From contig CAAGJW010000030.1 in the NCBI GenBank assembly GCA_900770215.1, forward strand, positions 1 through 16,870: a stretch of DNA of 16,870 bases, given 5' to 3'. Shown here in pieces: positions 1 to 8,058 of the stretch. The translations under genes were made by a program, and so were the position numbers. The first letter of the stretch is position 1; each line of letters starts with the position of its first letter. The notes below the pieces were generated by a model, which saw only the letters and a list, made by a program, of their open reading frames with translations, was not told the origin of the DNA and did not search any database. This DNA is from Bacteroidales bacterium. GTDB lineage: Bacteria; Bacteroidota; Bacteroidia; Bacteroidales; Muribaculaceae.

Positions 1-15
1 ATTTCCTTTGCTTCG

Positions 16-54
16 GTGCGCTCAACGGGGGCTTGCCCAGCCCCCTCGGCGCGC
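16..54. other. GC-rich stem-loop beyond the last PorU-like gene
   Basis: A two-part hairpin. Inner stem: GGGGGCT (27-33) with AGCCCCC (39-45) around a 5-nt loop. Outer stem: 16-21 with 49-54, beyond a small internal loop. It lies about 170 nt downstream of the stop of the minus-strand PorU-like gene and has no T-run on either side, so it is not a standard intrinsic terminator. It shares the 10-mer CAACGGGGGC with the large inverted repeat at 3831-3900. Role unknown; a transcript-end or stability element is possible. Confidence 0.35.
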
Positions 55-130
55 GGCCTTTCCCTGGGGTGGGGTAAGGAGAATGGCCGTTGCACTTCTT
101 ATTGGAATTTCTCCCGTGGCACATTGCTCT

Positions 131-158
131 TGCGGCAAGGTGGGGTGGCCTTGCTGCA
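131..158. other. Stem-loop downstream of the PorU-like gene at 225-3704
   Basis: A 10-bp stem pairs 131-140 with 149-158 around an 8-nt G-rich loop. One G·T pair on the plus strand becomes an A-C mismatch on the minus strand. It starts 67 nt after the minus-strand stop codon and has no following T-run. It may mark the 3' end of the minus-strand transcript. I see no gene in 1-224. Confidence 0.25.
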
Positions 159-224
159 TTGCTGCCCTTATTGGCCGCTCATCTGCTCTGGCTTGGCGAG
201 CTGGCTGTGAGAGAATACGGGTGG

Positions 225-3200
225 CTACTTCTGCTTCTCGAGCACGGTGAAGGTGCCTATTGCTGTGCCGCCATAGTGGTTGCCAGCCTCGTAGGTGCCA
301 TAGTAGCGGTAGCGTGCAGGCTTGAGCCGTCGGCCGTCGGCCGTGGTCAAGTCCCAGGTGAAGGGGAAGGTGCAGCTTGGCTTTGAGTAGACAAGATTGC
401 CACTGGTGTCGGTCACCTTCAGGGTCATCGTGGGGGTGACTGCGGTTTCGCTCTTGAGCTCAAACACGACTTGGTCGCTCACCACCGATTTCTGGGTGCT
501 GATAGCAGCCTGGCTCGACTCGCCCACTGTGAAGGTGATGGTGCGCGAGGCCTTGTTGCAGGCCACGTCGCACACCTCGAAGGTGAGCGTGTGGGTGCCG
601 CTCTCCAGGCCCGTCATGGGGTAGGCGATGCTCACGCTTTTGCCATTGTTGGTTGCCACGGCATAGTCCTTGACGAGCATGTAGGACGCCTTGCCGCCAT
701 CGAGCTTCAAGTTCATGCTTGTGCCCACACCGGCCTTCTGCATGTTGACGGCCACATTGTCGCTCACGTTGATGTAGAGGGTAGAGTTGCTGGGCACCAG
801 CATGCTCTCGGCAGCGTCGGCGGCATCGTTGAAATACATGTCCTGTACCACTGGCGGCTCGTTGTCGACGATGGCCCCCGACGGAGTATAGGTGTCGATG
901 AGCAACTTGTCGTAGGAGCCGTTGACCATTGTCGAGGAGTTGTCCTGATGGGCATAGAAGCTGATGAGTCCTTTGTTGCCAGTCACGCTCTCCACATAGC
1001 GTGGAATGGTGATTTGGGCTGTCATCACGCCGTTCACCACGCGTCCCTTTACTTGTGCCAACATGTTGCGTGGATAATACACATCGCGGGTGGTCTTGGT
1101 GCCGTTGAAGTTCTGGGTGGCTTGGATGTAGCGGGTTTCGCGGTCGTAGAGGGTGAAGTAGCCGTCGCCGTTGAAGCTGGTGTCTATGCTCTTGAGGTCG
1201 CTTTTCATCACCTTGGCTTCGACGGTGAAGGTGCGCAAGGGCATGATGCTGAATCCTGAACTCTCGGTGATGTTGCGCCCGTCGATTTTGGAGACCTTGA
1301 AAAGGGGCTTGGGATAGTTCACCTTGATGGCCGGGTCGCCCAGCAGCAAAAACGACATCTTGTTGAGATTGTAGGACGAGGTGCGTCCTGCAGGCTGCTT
1401 GCAAGCCATGTAGGCATCGCCGATGCGTGGATATTGGCCTGTTTGGCCATAGCTGAACATGGCGTTGATAAACAGGCGGTTGAGTGCGTCGTTGTCGCTT
1501 GCGTTCACCGTGCGGGCCGAGGTCACCATGGCGATGACTCCGCCGTCGGGCTTGTGAAACATGATTTCGCCCACCCCGCGGGTCTCGCTGTCGTAGCGGG
1601 CAATGTCGCAGCATGCAGTGGTCATGATGGGCAGGTGCTCGTTGACGCAACGCTCGGCATCGGTCTGTGTCCACAAGTGGCTCGAGCGGCCAAACGAGAT
1701 GGGGCCGGCATGGCCCACGTAGGTGGCAAAGTACTGGCCCGTGTTGAACATCTGCGAAATGTGCCGCTTGGCCTCGACTGCCGTGTAGGTTTCGGCATTC
1801 TGGCCTGGTTCTGAAAGCTCGGTGGCAACAGGGTACATCGACACATAGGCGCGGTCGACATTGAAGCCCACGCCCAGGTCTTGGTTGATGAGCTGTACTG
1901 CGCCCTCGGCCTGGAACACGTGCAGCGTGGTCTCGCTGAACTGGATGTCGTCGGCCCAGAACATGGCATTGTCGCGCCAGGGACCGTAGTCGGGATTTTC
2001 CACATAGTTCAGGAGCTTGTCGACATCGCTGACAGCCTCGTCGACTGTGGCCGACGGGATGCGACCCACTCCAAGCCGCAAGACTGCCGTGGTCATGTTG
2101 CTGCCCGAGTTGTCGTCGAGCATGCCGTAGAAGTCGTCGCACACGTAGGAGTAACTCTCGTCGCTGCTGTTGTCGCTCTCATAGGTGAGCACCGTGTTGG
2201 GTTTCTTCGACACCAGCGCGCGGTTGTCGTAGGTGCCGCAGCCCAGCAGCAGCAAGTAGCGGAACTTGCTCTTGTCGCGGTCATAGAACATCTTGTTCAT
2301 CAGTCTGATGGCCATGGCGTCGGGTGTGCCGCTCGAGAACTCGTTGAACACTTTCTCCTGGTCCACCACCAGCACGTGCCAGCCGTCGACCTTGGCATGC
2401 ATGTCGGCTATGCGTTGCGCCTGCTGCATGAAGGGCTTGCAGGTGACGATGACCATGTGGGGGATAGCCTCGCCGTGAATGTTCTGGTTGTCGACAGCCT
2501 GCCAGCTGGATATGTGCATCAAGGTGTCTTGTGGATTGAAGACTATGTACTGACTGCTGCGCAGATTCTGCCCCGGGGTGAAACCGTGCACGGTCGTTGT
2601 GGCCCCTGTGCTGTCGGCAATCGTGTAGGCTGTGTACTCACAACGCTTGGGCACGGCTGGGTCGTCGATATTCCACACCACCAGGTTGCCGCCAGCCACG
2701 TCTTGAAGCTCAATGCGGTCGGTGTCGCTCAGGTTGGCAAAGCCCATGCGCACCTGGCTTTGCCCGCGCGGTATGGCATTGTTGTGGTAGTAGGTGAGCA
2801 TCACATAGTCGAGGTTGGCATTGGTCACTTGCCCGGTTGTGCTTATGCCCAATCGGGCCTTGCCTGTCTCGCCAGGGCCTCGCGGTGTCACTTGACCCAG
2901 GGTGGTAGCGCTGTTGTAATATACAGTGGTTGAGGTTGATGCATATATTTTGTTGGTTGACGACGAGTAATCTACTGTGTCGGTGTAGCCCCCCATGGCG
3001 ATATATGTATATATGTTGGCGATGGCCGATACCTTGGCTCCCACGCTGGTGTAGGCAAGCACAGGGGTGCCGCCCGCACGGCCTGGCAGCTTGAAGTCGA
3101 AACTTGTCTCGGCCGAGGCGATGTCTTCGCCCAGCAGCGTCTTGCCCGAGCTGCCAGGGCTCGTGAGCTCCCTCTCGTGCAGATAGTAGTCAAGACTTGT

Positions 3201-3704
3201 GGTGCGCGCAGCGGTGCCCATCGTCGGGCTTGTAGAGGCGGCTTCGACTGTGGCCTCGGCGCCTGTTTCTTCGGTCAGGAAATAACATCCCCTGGTGGCA
3301 TAGGGATTGACCTTGCGTGTGTAGTGTGGCACCTTGGTGCGCGGGTCGGCTATCTCGGTCGTGAGCGGTCCCCTCCCATAGAAGCATATCTTGTCGCCGT
3401 ATCTCGACACGGGTACCATCGCCAAGTCGTCGGGGGCCTTGCCGTCGAGCACCTCGCTCAGCACGTTGCCTCCTGCACCATACACTCTCACATTCTCGGG
3501 CGACGAGAAGCCCATAGCCTTGAGCTCGTCGCTTGTGAGCTGGTACACGCCCGACTGGGCTATCGATATTTTTACCCATTTTCCTGTGGCCAGTTTTGAT
3601 GTGGAAGCATAGTTGGAGGCATTGAACCCGTAGGCTGCCAGTGTTGTCGCACAGGCAAGCAGCCCGATGCACAATGCTCTTGCAACGACAGGATGGTGTA
3701 TCAT
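225..3704 (-). CDS. PorU-like C25 (gingipain-family) cysteine peptidase, paralogue 1
   Basis: About 1159 residues, close to PorU size. The frame stays open upstream to 3866, but that stretch runs through a 70-nt inverted repeat. I chose the ATG at 3704 because it begins a signal peptide (MIHHPVVARALCIGLL...). Leu-Leu-Ala-Cys at residues 15-18 could be a lipobox, so lipoprotein anchoring is not excluded. Order: N-terminal β-rich domain with the KLATGKWVKI and VRVYGAGG motifs; C25 peptidase domain about 412-795; Ig-like region; C-terminal FlgD-type β domain (last ~80 residues). The catalytic pair looks intact: His665 in YVGHAG and Cys699 in MTTACCDIARYD, 34 residues apart as in the two paralogues. 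The family includes gingipains and the T9SS sortase PorU. Residues around the dyad differ from canonical PorU (GHGS, ATCEF) but match the neighbour at 3926-7420. It could be a second sortase or a secreted protease; the sequence does not decide. Ends TAG. Confidence 0.82.
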   Translation of the reverse strand: MIHHPVVARALCIGLLACATTLAAYGFNASNYASTSKLATGKWVKISIAQSGVYQLTSDELKAMGFSSPENVRVYGAGGNVLSEVLDGKAPDDLAMVPVSRYGDKICFYGRGPLTTEIADPRTKVPHYTRKVNPYATRGCYFLTEETGAEATVEAASTSPTMGTAARTTSLDYYLHERELTSPGSSGKTLLGEDIASAETSFDFKLPGRAGGTPVLAYTSVGAKVSAIANIYTYIAMGGYTDTVDYSSSTNKIYASTSTTVYYNSATTLGQVTPRGPGETGKARLGISTTGQVTNANLDYVMLTYYHNNAIPRGQSQVRMGFANLSDTDRIELQDVAGGNLVVWNIDDPAVPKRCEYTAYTIADSTGATTTVHGFTPGQNLRSSQYIVFNPQDTLMHISSWQAVDNQNIHGEAIPHMVIVTCKPFMQQAQRIADMHAKVDGWHVLVVDQEKVFNEFSSGTPDAMAIRLMNKMFYDRDKSKFRYLLLLGCGTYDNRALVSKKPNTVLTYESDNSSDESYSYVCDDFYGMLDDNSGSNMTTAVLRLGVGRIPSATVDEAVSDVDKLLNYVENPDYGPWRDNAMFWADDIQFSETTLHVFQAEGAVQLINQDLGVGFNVDRAYVSMYPVATELSEPGQNAETYTAVEAKRHISQMFNTGQYFATYVGHAGPISFGRSSHLWTQTDAERCVNEHLPIMTTACCDIARYDSETRGVGEIMFHKPDGGVIAMVTSARTVNASDNDALNRLFINAMFSYGQTGQYPRIGDAYMACKQPAGRTSSYNLNKMSFLLLGDPAIKVNYPKPLFKVSKIDGRNITESSGFSIMPLRTFTVEAKVMKSDLKSIDTSFNGDGYFTLYDRETRYIQATQNFNGTKTTRDVYYPRNMLAQVKGRVVNGVMTAQITIPRYVESVTGNKGLISFYAHQDNSSTMVNGSYDKLLIDTYTPSGAIVDNEPPVVQDMYFNDAADAAESMLVPSNSTLYINVSDNVAVNMQKAGVGTSMNLKLDGGKASYMLVKDYAVATNNGKSVSIAYPMTGLESGTHTLTFEVCDVACNKASRTITFTVGESSQAAISTQKSVVSDQVVFELKSETAVTPTMTLKVTDTSGNLVYSKPSCTFPFTWDLTTADGRRLKPARYRYYGTYEAGNHYGGTAIGTFTVLEKQK

Positions 3705-3793
3705 AGATTCAATATTTTTCACTGGACATTGATAATAATAGTTAAATATGTGTGTGTGACATATCATAACAATAACGCGCTTTTGGCTTTGAT

Positions 3794-3804
3794 ATTGTGA
3801 CAAT
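3794..3804. promoter_or_regulatory. ATTGTGACAAT palindrome upstream of PorU-like gene 1
   Basis: An 11-bp palindrome with a central base, 90 nt upstream of the chosen start of the minus-strand gene at 225-3704. A 14-nt hairpin sequence (CTGCA-TATT-TGCAG, 3807-3820) lies beside it. I found no clear TTTG/TAnnTTTG promoter between the two genes. The palindrome could be an operator or chance. It is too short for a full Rex site. Confidence 0.2.
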
Positions 3805-3830
3805 GACTGCATATTTGCAGCCACGATCAT

Positions 3831-3900
3831 CACCCAACGGGGGCGGCCGGCACGTGTGGCACGCATAGTGTGCCTCGTGGCTGGCCGCCCCCGTTGGGTG
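3831..3900. repeat. 70-nt near-perfect inverted repeat between two PorU-like genes
   Basis: The arms 3831-3850 and 3881-3900 are reverse complements over 20 bases with one mismatch, and pairing continues imperfectly inward (CACG and GGCAC against their complements). It lies 25 nt past the stop of the minus-strand gene at 3926-7420 and 127 nt before the start of the next. The stem is very GC-rich but no T-run follows on either strand, so it is not a classic intrinsic terminator. Options are a strong transcript-end or anti-decay hairpin, or one copy of a dispersed palindromic element. Confidence 0.7.
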
Positions 3901-3925
3901 TGTTGTTGTAGTAGGCTTGAGTGTG

Positions 3926-6900
3926 CTACTTGCTATGCTTGTAGTTGTCGACTACAATGATGTCGCACATGGGCGTGCCCCCGTAGTCGTTGCCTGTCTC
4001 ATAGGTGCCGAAACACTTGTAGAGGCCTGCAGCCACGCGCGAGCCGTTGTCGCCGGTGAGGTCCCACGTGTAGGGGAATGTGCTCACTTGCTTGTGCCAC
4101 ACAAGCCGGCCTGTGGCATCGGTCACCTTCAGCGTCACTGTGGGCGATTGTGCAAGCTGGCTGTCGAGATTGAATGTTGCCTTGTCGACGGCTGGGGTCT
4201 CCTCAACGCCGATGCTGGCTTGACTCACCTGGCCCACTACAAAGCTCAGGGTGCGGCTCGTGTGATTGCCGGCGATGTCATAGACCGTGTAGGTGAGCGT
4301 GTGCCGGCCGCTCGTGAGCGCGCGCATGGGCAGTGCTATGTCGACTTGCTTGCCGTTGTTGCTCAATGTGGCATAGTTGTTTACACTTGTGTAGGATGTG
4401 GTGCCGTCGAGCATGAGCATCATGCCTTGGCCCATCGAGGTGCTCTGGGTGTTGAGGGCAACATCGTCGGTAGCACTTATGTAGAGTGTCGACGAGGAAG
4501 GTATTAAGTCGGTCTCGGGACTGGTGGTTTCATCGTTGAAATACATCGCTTCGATCACGGGCGCAGCATTGTCGGTCACAGCGTGGGCTGGGTCGCTGGC
4601 AGCTATTGTCAAGCCGGCGTAGTCGCCGTTCACCATCTCGGTGGTGCCTTCCTTGTGTGCATATACCTTGATTAGGGCGTCCTGGGCGTTGGCATCGGCC
4701 ATGTCGGGCACGATGAGCGTGGCAGTGAACATGCCGTTCACCACCTTGCCCTTCACCTGCGATAGCACTGTGCGGGGATAGTAGATCACGCGGTCCACGC
4801 TGCGACGGTTTTCACGCAGTGTGATGGTGTCATACACTTCCTTGCCGCTGTAGAGCGTGGCATAGGCCTCGCCGCTGAAGCCAGTGTCGACAGCACTGCC
4901 GTCGGCGGTCATCACCTGGGCGCTCACAGTGAACGTCTGCTTGGGATATACACTCACCGTTGCAGTGGGCGTGGCTACACTGGTGCCGGCTACAGTTGTC
5001 ACCTTGAAGTGCGGCTTGGGGTAGTTGATTTTCATGGCCGGGTCGCCCAGCAGCAGAAACGACATCTTGTTGTGGTCGCTTGTGGTGCCAAACGACCGCT
5101 TGGCAGCCTTGTAGGCATCGCCCAGTCGCGGCATGGTGCCAGTGGCGCGATAGGTGAACAGACCGTTGATGAAGGCACGGTTCAGCTCATCATTACCGTC
5201 GGCATAGACGTCGCGGGCCGAGGTGAGCATGGCTATGGCGCCTCCACCCACCTGGTGGAACATGGCTTCGGCTATGCCGCGGGTATTGCTGTCGAAGCGG
5301 GCAACGTCGCAGCAGGCTGTGGTCATGATGGGCAGGTGCTCGTAGAGATGCGACGAGACATCGCTTTGTATCCACAGTTTGCCGTAGCGTGAGAAGTTGG
5401 TAGTGCCGGCATGGCCCACAAAGGTGGCAAAGTACTGCCCCTTCTCGAGCATGTCGATCACGTGCCGCTTGGCACCGGCAGCCGAGAGCACTCGCTTGTC
5501 GAGCGAGGCCGAAGGCTCGGCCAGCAAGGTGCCGCGATAGAACATCGATATATAGGCTTTGTCCATAAACATGCCGGTAGCCAGGCTGTCGGTCATCATG
5601 TTGACTACACCCTCGGCCTGGAAGGGGTGCAGTCCGTCGTCGAGGTCGGTGTCGTCGGCCCAGAACGAGGCGTTGTTGCGCCACACCCCGCAGTCGGGAT
5701 TGGCAACATAGCTCACGAGCTTGTCGACGTCGGTCTTGGCTTCGGCCACGGTGGCCGACGGGATGCGTCCCACGCCTATGCTCAGCAGGTCGCTCGATAT
5801 GTCGTAGCCCGAGTTGTCGTCGAGCAGGCCGAAGAAGTCGTCGCTCACATAGGAGTAGTTCTCGTCGTTGCTGCAATCGGTCTCAAAGGTGATGAGCCGG
5901 TTGGCCTTGTCGGCCGAGAGACCGCGGTTGTCGAAGGAGCCGCAGCCCAGGAGCAGCATGTAGCGGAACTTGCTCTTGTCGCGGTCATAGAACATCTTGT
6001 TCATGAGCCGCAGTGCCATGGCATCGGGCGTGCCGCTCGAGAACTCATTGAACACCTGCTCCTGGTCGAGCACGAGCACCTGCATGCGGTCTTCGTTGTA
6101 GTGCATCTGTGCTATGCGTTGTGCTTGGTCGAGGAAGTGCTTGTTGGTCACGATGACCATGTCGGGGGTGGGCTCGCCGTGTATGTTTTGGTTCTCGACG
6201 GGGGCCCAGCCTGCGATTTGCATGAGTGTGTCGAGTGGGTTGAAAACGACATATTGCGCCCAGTTTTTGTCAATACCGGGAACGAAGCCATATGCTTTTA
6301 CATTGTTGCCTTGGTCGTCGGTGACAGTGTGGGTCGCGCAGTCGTAGCGCACTGGCGAGGCGGTGTTGTCGATATTCCACACCACCAGGTCACTGCTATT
6401 ATCGCTTGAGAGCGCGATCAGGTCGCTGCTGGCCTGGTTGTTGATGCCCATGCGCAGTTGTCCGTGCGAGCCCAGGGCGATGTTGTTGTCGTGCCAGTAG
6501 GTGATGATGAAGTAGTCGAGATAGGAGTTGTTGACTGTGCCGTTGGGCGAGTAGAGGCTCACTTCGAGCTGGCCTTTCTCGTTGTATTTCTTGGGAGTGA
6601 CGGCTGTGCTGGGCGAGGCATAGTTGTAGTAGATGAACGACGACGACGGGGCATAGATCTTGGACGACGACAGCGTGTAGCCCAGCGTGTCGATGCTGCC
6701 GTCCACGTGCAAGTAGGCTCGCACGTAGGTCGATGCTGTGCACGCTGCTGCCAGGCATGTGTTTACCACGATGGGAGTGCCTGGCTTGAGCCCTTTGAGC
6801 TTGTAGTCAAATGTGCCATTGGCATTGTTCAGCATCTCGCCCAGCAGGTCCTTGCCCGACGAGCTTGGCGAGTGCAGCTCTTTCTCGTGCACATAGTAGT

Positions 6901-7420
6901 CGAGGCTTGTGGCGCGCACTGTCGCTGTGGCTGCCTTCTCATCGACAGCGGCAGTAGCCACTGTGGTCTCGTTGGTGTTTTCCTCGGTCAGGAAGTAGTA
7001 GCCCTGGGTGGAGTAGGCGTTGTTTTCTCTTGTGTAGCGCGGGGCCGACGAGAGCTGGTCGACGGGCGTCATGACCACGGGGCCGTTGCCGTAGAAGCAT
7101 ATCTTGTTGTTCTGTCGGGTCACCGGCACCTTCACCAGGTCGTCGTAGGTGTTGCCGTCGAGCACTTCGCTCAGCATGTTGCCCCCCGAGCCGTACACGC
7201 GCACCTGCTGGGGCGAGTTGAAGCCCATCGCTTTGAGCTGGTCATAGGTGAGCTCGTAGACCCCCGATTGCGGTATGGCAATTTTCACCCACCGGCCTGT
7301 GGCCAGCTTCGACTTGCTGGCATAGTGTGATGTGCTCAGCGCCATTGCCGGCAGCATCGTTGCGCTGCCCGCGAGCAGCACAAGTGCCAATTTTCTTAAG
7401 CCAGATAATGATATATGCAT
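3926..7420 (-). CDS. PorU-like C25 (gingipain-family) cysteine peptidase, paralogue 2
   Basis: 1164 residues. The ATG at 7420 opens a clear Sec signal peptide with cleavage plausible after AMA (about residue 27). Order: N-terminal β domain starting KLATGRWVKI; C25 domain about 418-800; Ig-like domain; C-terminal FlgD-type domain (TWDLTGDNGSRVAAGLYK). The dyad is present as His670 (FVGHAG) and Cys704 (TTACCDVARFD). A second Cys directly precedes the presumed nucleophile, as in the gene at 225-3704 but not in the canonical PorU at 8815-12315. The start is 40 nt after the stop of the FAH-fold gene, which itself follows rex by 31 nt, so rex-FAH-C25 is probably one transcript. Similarity to paralogue 1 is high along the whole length, including 45 identical bases (5960-6004 and 2256-2300). 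Family membership is clear; whether it acts as sortase or as exported protease is inference. Confidence 0.84.
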   Translation of the reverse strand: MHISLSGLRKLALVLLAGSATMLPAMALSTSHYASKSKLATGRWVKIAIPQSGVYELTYDQLKAMGFNSPQQVRVYGSGGNMLSEVLDGNTYDDLVKVPVTRQNNKICFYGNGPVVMTPVDQLSSAPRYTRENNAYSTQGYYFLTEENTNETTVATAAVDEKAATATVRATSLDYYVHEKELHSPSSSGKDLLGEMLNNANGTFDYKLKGLKPGTPIVVNTCLAAACTASTYVRAYLHVDGSIDTLGYTLSSSKIYAPSSSFIYYNYASPSTAVTPKKYNEKGQLEVSLYSPNGTVNNSYLDYFIITYWHDNNIALGSHGQLRMGINNQASSDLIALSSDNSSDLVVWNIDNTASPVRYDCATHTVTDDQGNNVKAYGFVPGIDKNWAQYVVFNPLDTLMQIAGWAPVENQNIHGEPTPDMVIVTNKHFLDQAQRIAQMHYNEDRMQVLVLDQEQVFNEFSSGTPDAMALRLMNKMFYDRDKSKFRYMLLLGCGSFDNRGLSADKANRLITFETDCSNDENYSYVSDDFFGLLDDNSGYDISSDLLSIGVGRIPSATVAEAKTDVDKLVSYVANPDCGVWRNNASFWADDTDLDDGLHPFQAEGVVNMMTDSLATGMFMDKAYISMFYRGTLLAEPSASLDKRVLSAAGAKRHVIDMLEKGQYFATFVGHAGTTNFSRYGKLWIQSDVSSHLYEHLPIMTTACCDVARFDSNTRGIAEAMFHQVGGGAIAMLTSARDVYADGNDELNRAFINGLFTYRATGTMPRLGDAYKAAKRSFGTTSDHNKMSFLLLGDPAMKINYPKPHFKVTTVAGTSVATPTATVSVYPKQTFTVSAQVMTADGSAVDTGFSGEAYATLYSGKEVYDTITLRENRRSVDRVIYYPRTVLSQVKGKVVNGMFTATLIVPDMADANAQDALIKVYAHKEGTTEMVNGDYAGLTIAASDPAHAVTDNAAPVIEAMYFNDETTSPETDLIPSSSTLYISATDDVALNTQSTSMGQGMMLMLDGTTSYTSVNNYATLSNNGKQVDIALPMRALTSGRHTLTYTVYDIAGNHTSRTLSFVVGQVSQASIGVEETPAVDKATFNLDSQLAQSPTVTLKVTDATGRLVWHKQVSTFPYTWDLTGDNGSRVAAGLYKCFGTYETGNDYGGTPMCDIIVVDNYKHSK

Positions 7421-7460
7421 GCTTTTTAGCTGTTTTTATTTCAAAAAATAAATGTTGTTT

Positions 7461-8027
7461 CTATTTTATCCTTATTTTCAGCGATGGCTTTCCGCCTATG
7501 GTGGCGGTAAGGTTTTCGCCTATCGTGAGCTCGTGCGACTTGCTATCGTCGATGTTGACGATGATATCGCCCATCTTGAGGGTGAAATAGGTGCTCACCA
7601 GCTCGATCACGCGGTCAAAGCTCAGAGCCATGCGGGCGGTCGAGGCCGTGGCCACAATCTCGTCGTTGATGGCAACAGCAGTCTCGATACTCCCCGGCAT
7701 TTCGCCCACGGGGTGGTAGTTGCCCAGCATCACGGCGCCGTCAAAGGCGGTGAACCGCGCGTCGCCCGTCACACCCTCGCCGCTGGCCTCGGCCGTCACG
7801 CAAGCTGCCACACTGTCGTAGTAGCGGTGTGCAAAGCGGCTGGCCACGTTCTTGCCCAGGCGGTTCACCCGCAACGCGATGGCAGGATGCATCTCAAATC
7901 GAGGGGCGAAGTCGGGCACAAAGAAGGGCTTGTTGCTCAGCAGTATCGACGAGTCGGCCATGAGCCTTATCGCTACTTGGCTATCGTCCTGAGTGTTGCA
8001 GTTTCCTGTGATGCCTATTACTTTCAC
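7461..8027 (-). CDS. Fumarylacetoacetate hydrolase (FAH)-fold protein, probably catalytically altered
   Basis: 188 residues starting with GTG at 8027; no in-frame ATG lies upstream. Recognisable blocks of the short Bacteroidetes FAH-family protein remain: KPFFVPDF (33-40), RLGKNVASRFAHRYYD (56-71), AFDGAVMLG (94-102) and YFTLKMGDII (147-156). FAH enzymes cleave C-C bonds in or isomerise β-keto acids using a divalent metal held by a Glu-x-Glu pair and a later Asp. By eye, the expected Glu-x-Glu site reads His47-Pro-Ala49, the Asp is replaced near Thr78, and the C-terminal TGTP-like loop is replaced by NIDDSKSHE (159-167). That suggests a non-enzymatic or altered member. The gene is 31 nt after rex and 40 nt before a PorU-like gene, so co-transcription is likely. 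The fold assignment is fairly sure; the function is not. Confidence 0.75.
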   Translation of the reverse strand: MKVIGITGNCNTQDDSQVAIRLMADSSILLSNKPFFVPDFAPRFEMHPAIALRVNRLGKNVASRFAHRYYDSVAACVTAEASGEGVTGDARFTAFDGAVMLGNYHPVGEMPGSIETAVAINDEIVATASTARMALSFDRVIELVSTYFTLKMGDIIVNIDDSKSHELTIGENLTATIGGKPSLKIRIK

Positions 8028-8058
8028 GTTTGTTTTATGGTGTGTAGGTCGACCAGTG

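Noticed and set aside
460..2142. Minus-strand 560-codon frame inside the PorU-like gene
   Set aside because: It is the same strand in another frame, with Arg/His/Gln-rich composition; the overlapping frame gives a clear C25 peptidase.
3794..3804. Full Rex operator at ATTGTGACAAT
   Set aside because: It contains a half-site-like TTGTGA, but the second half overlaps instead of lying at the spacing a Rex dimer needs; kept only as an unexplained palindrome.
3705..3866. N-terminal extension of the PorU-like gene to 3866
   Set aside because: The extension would translate part of the large inverted repeat and put 54 residues before a good signal peptide; the ATG at 3704 is better.
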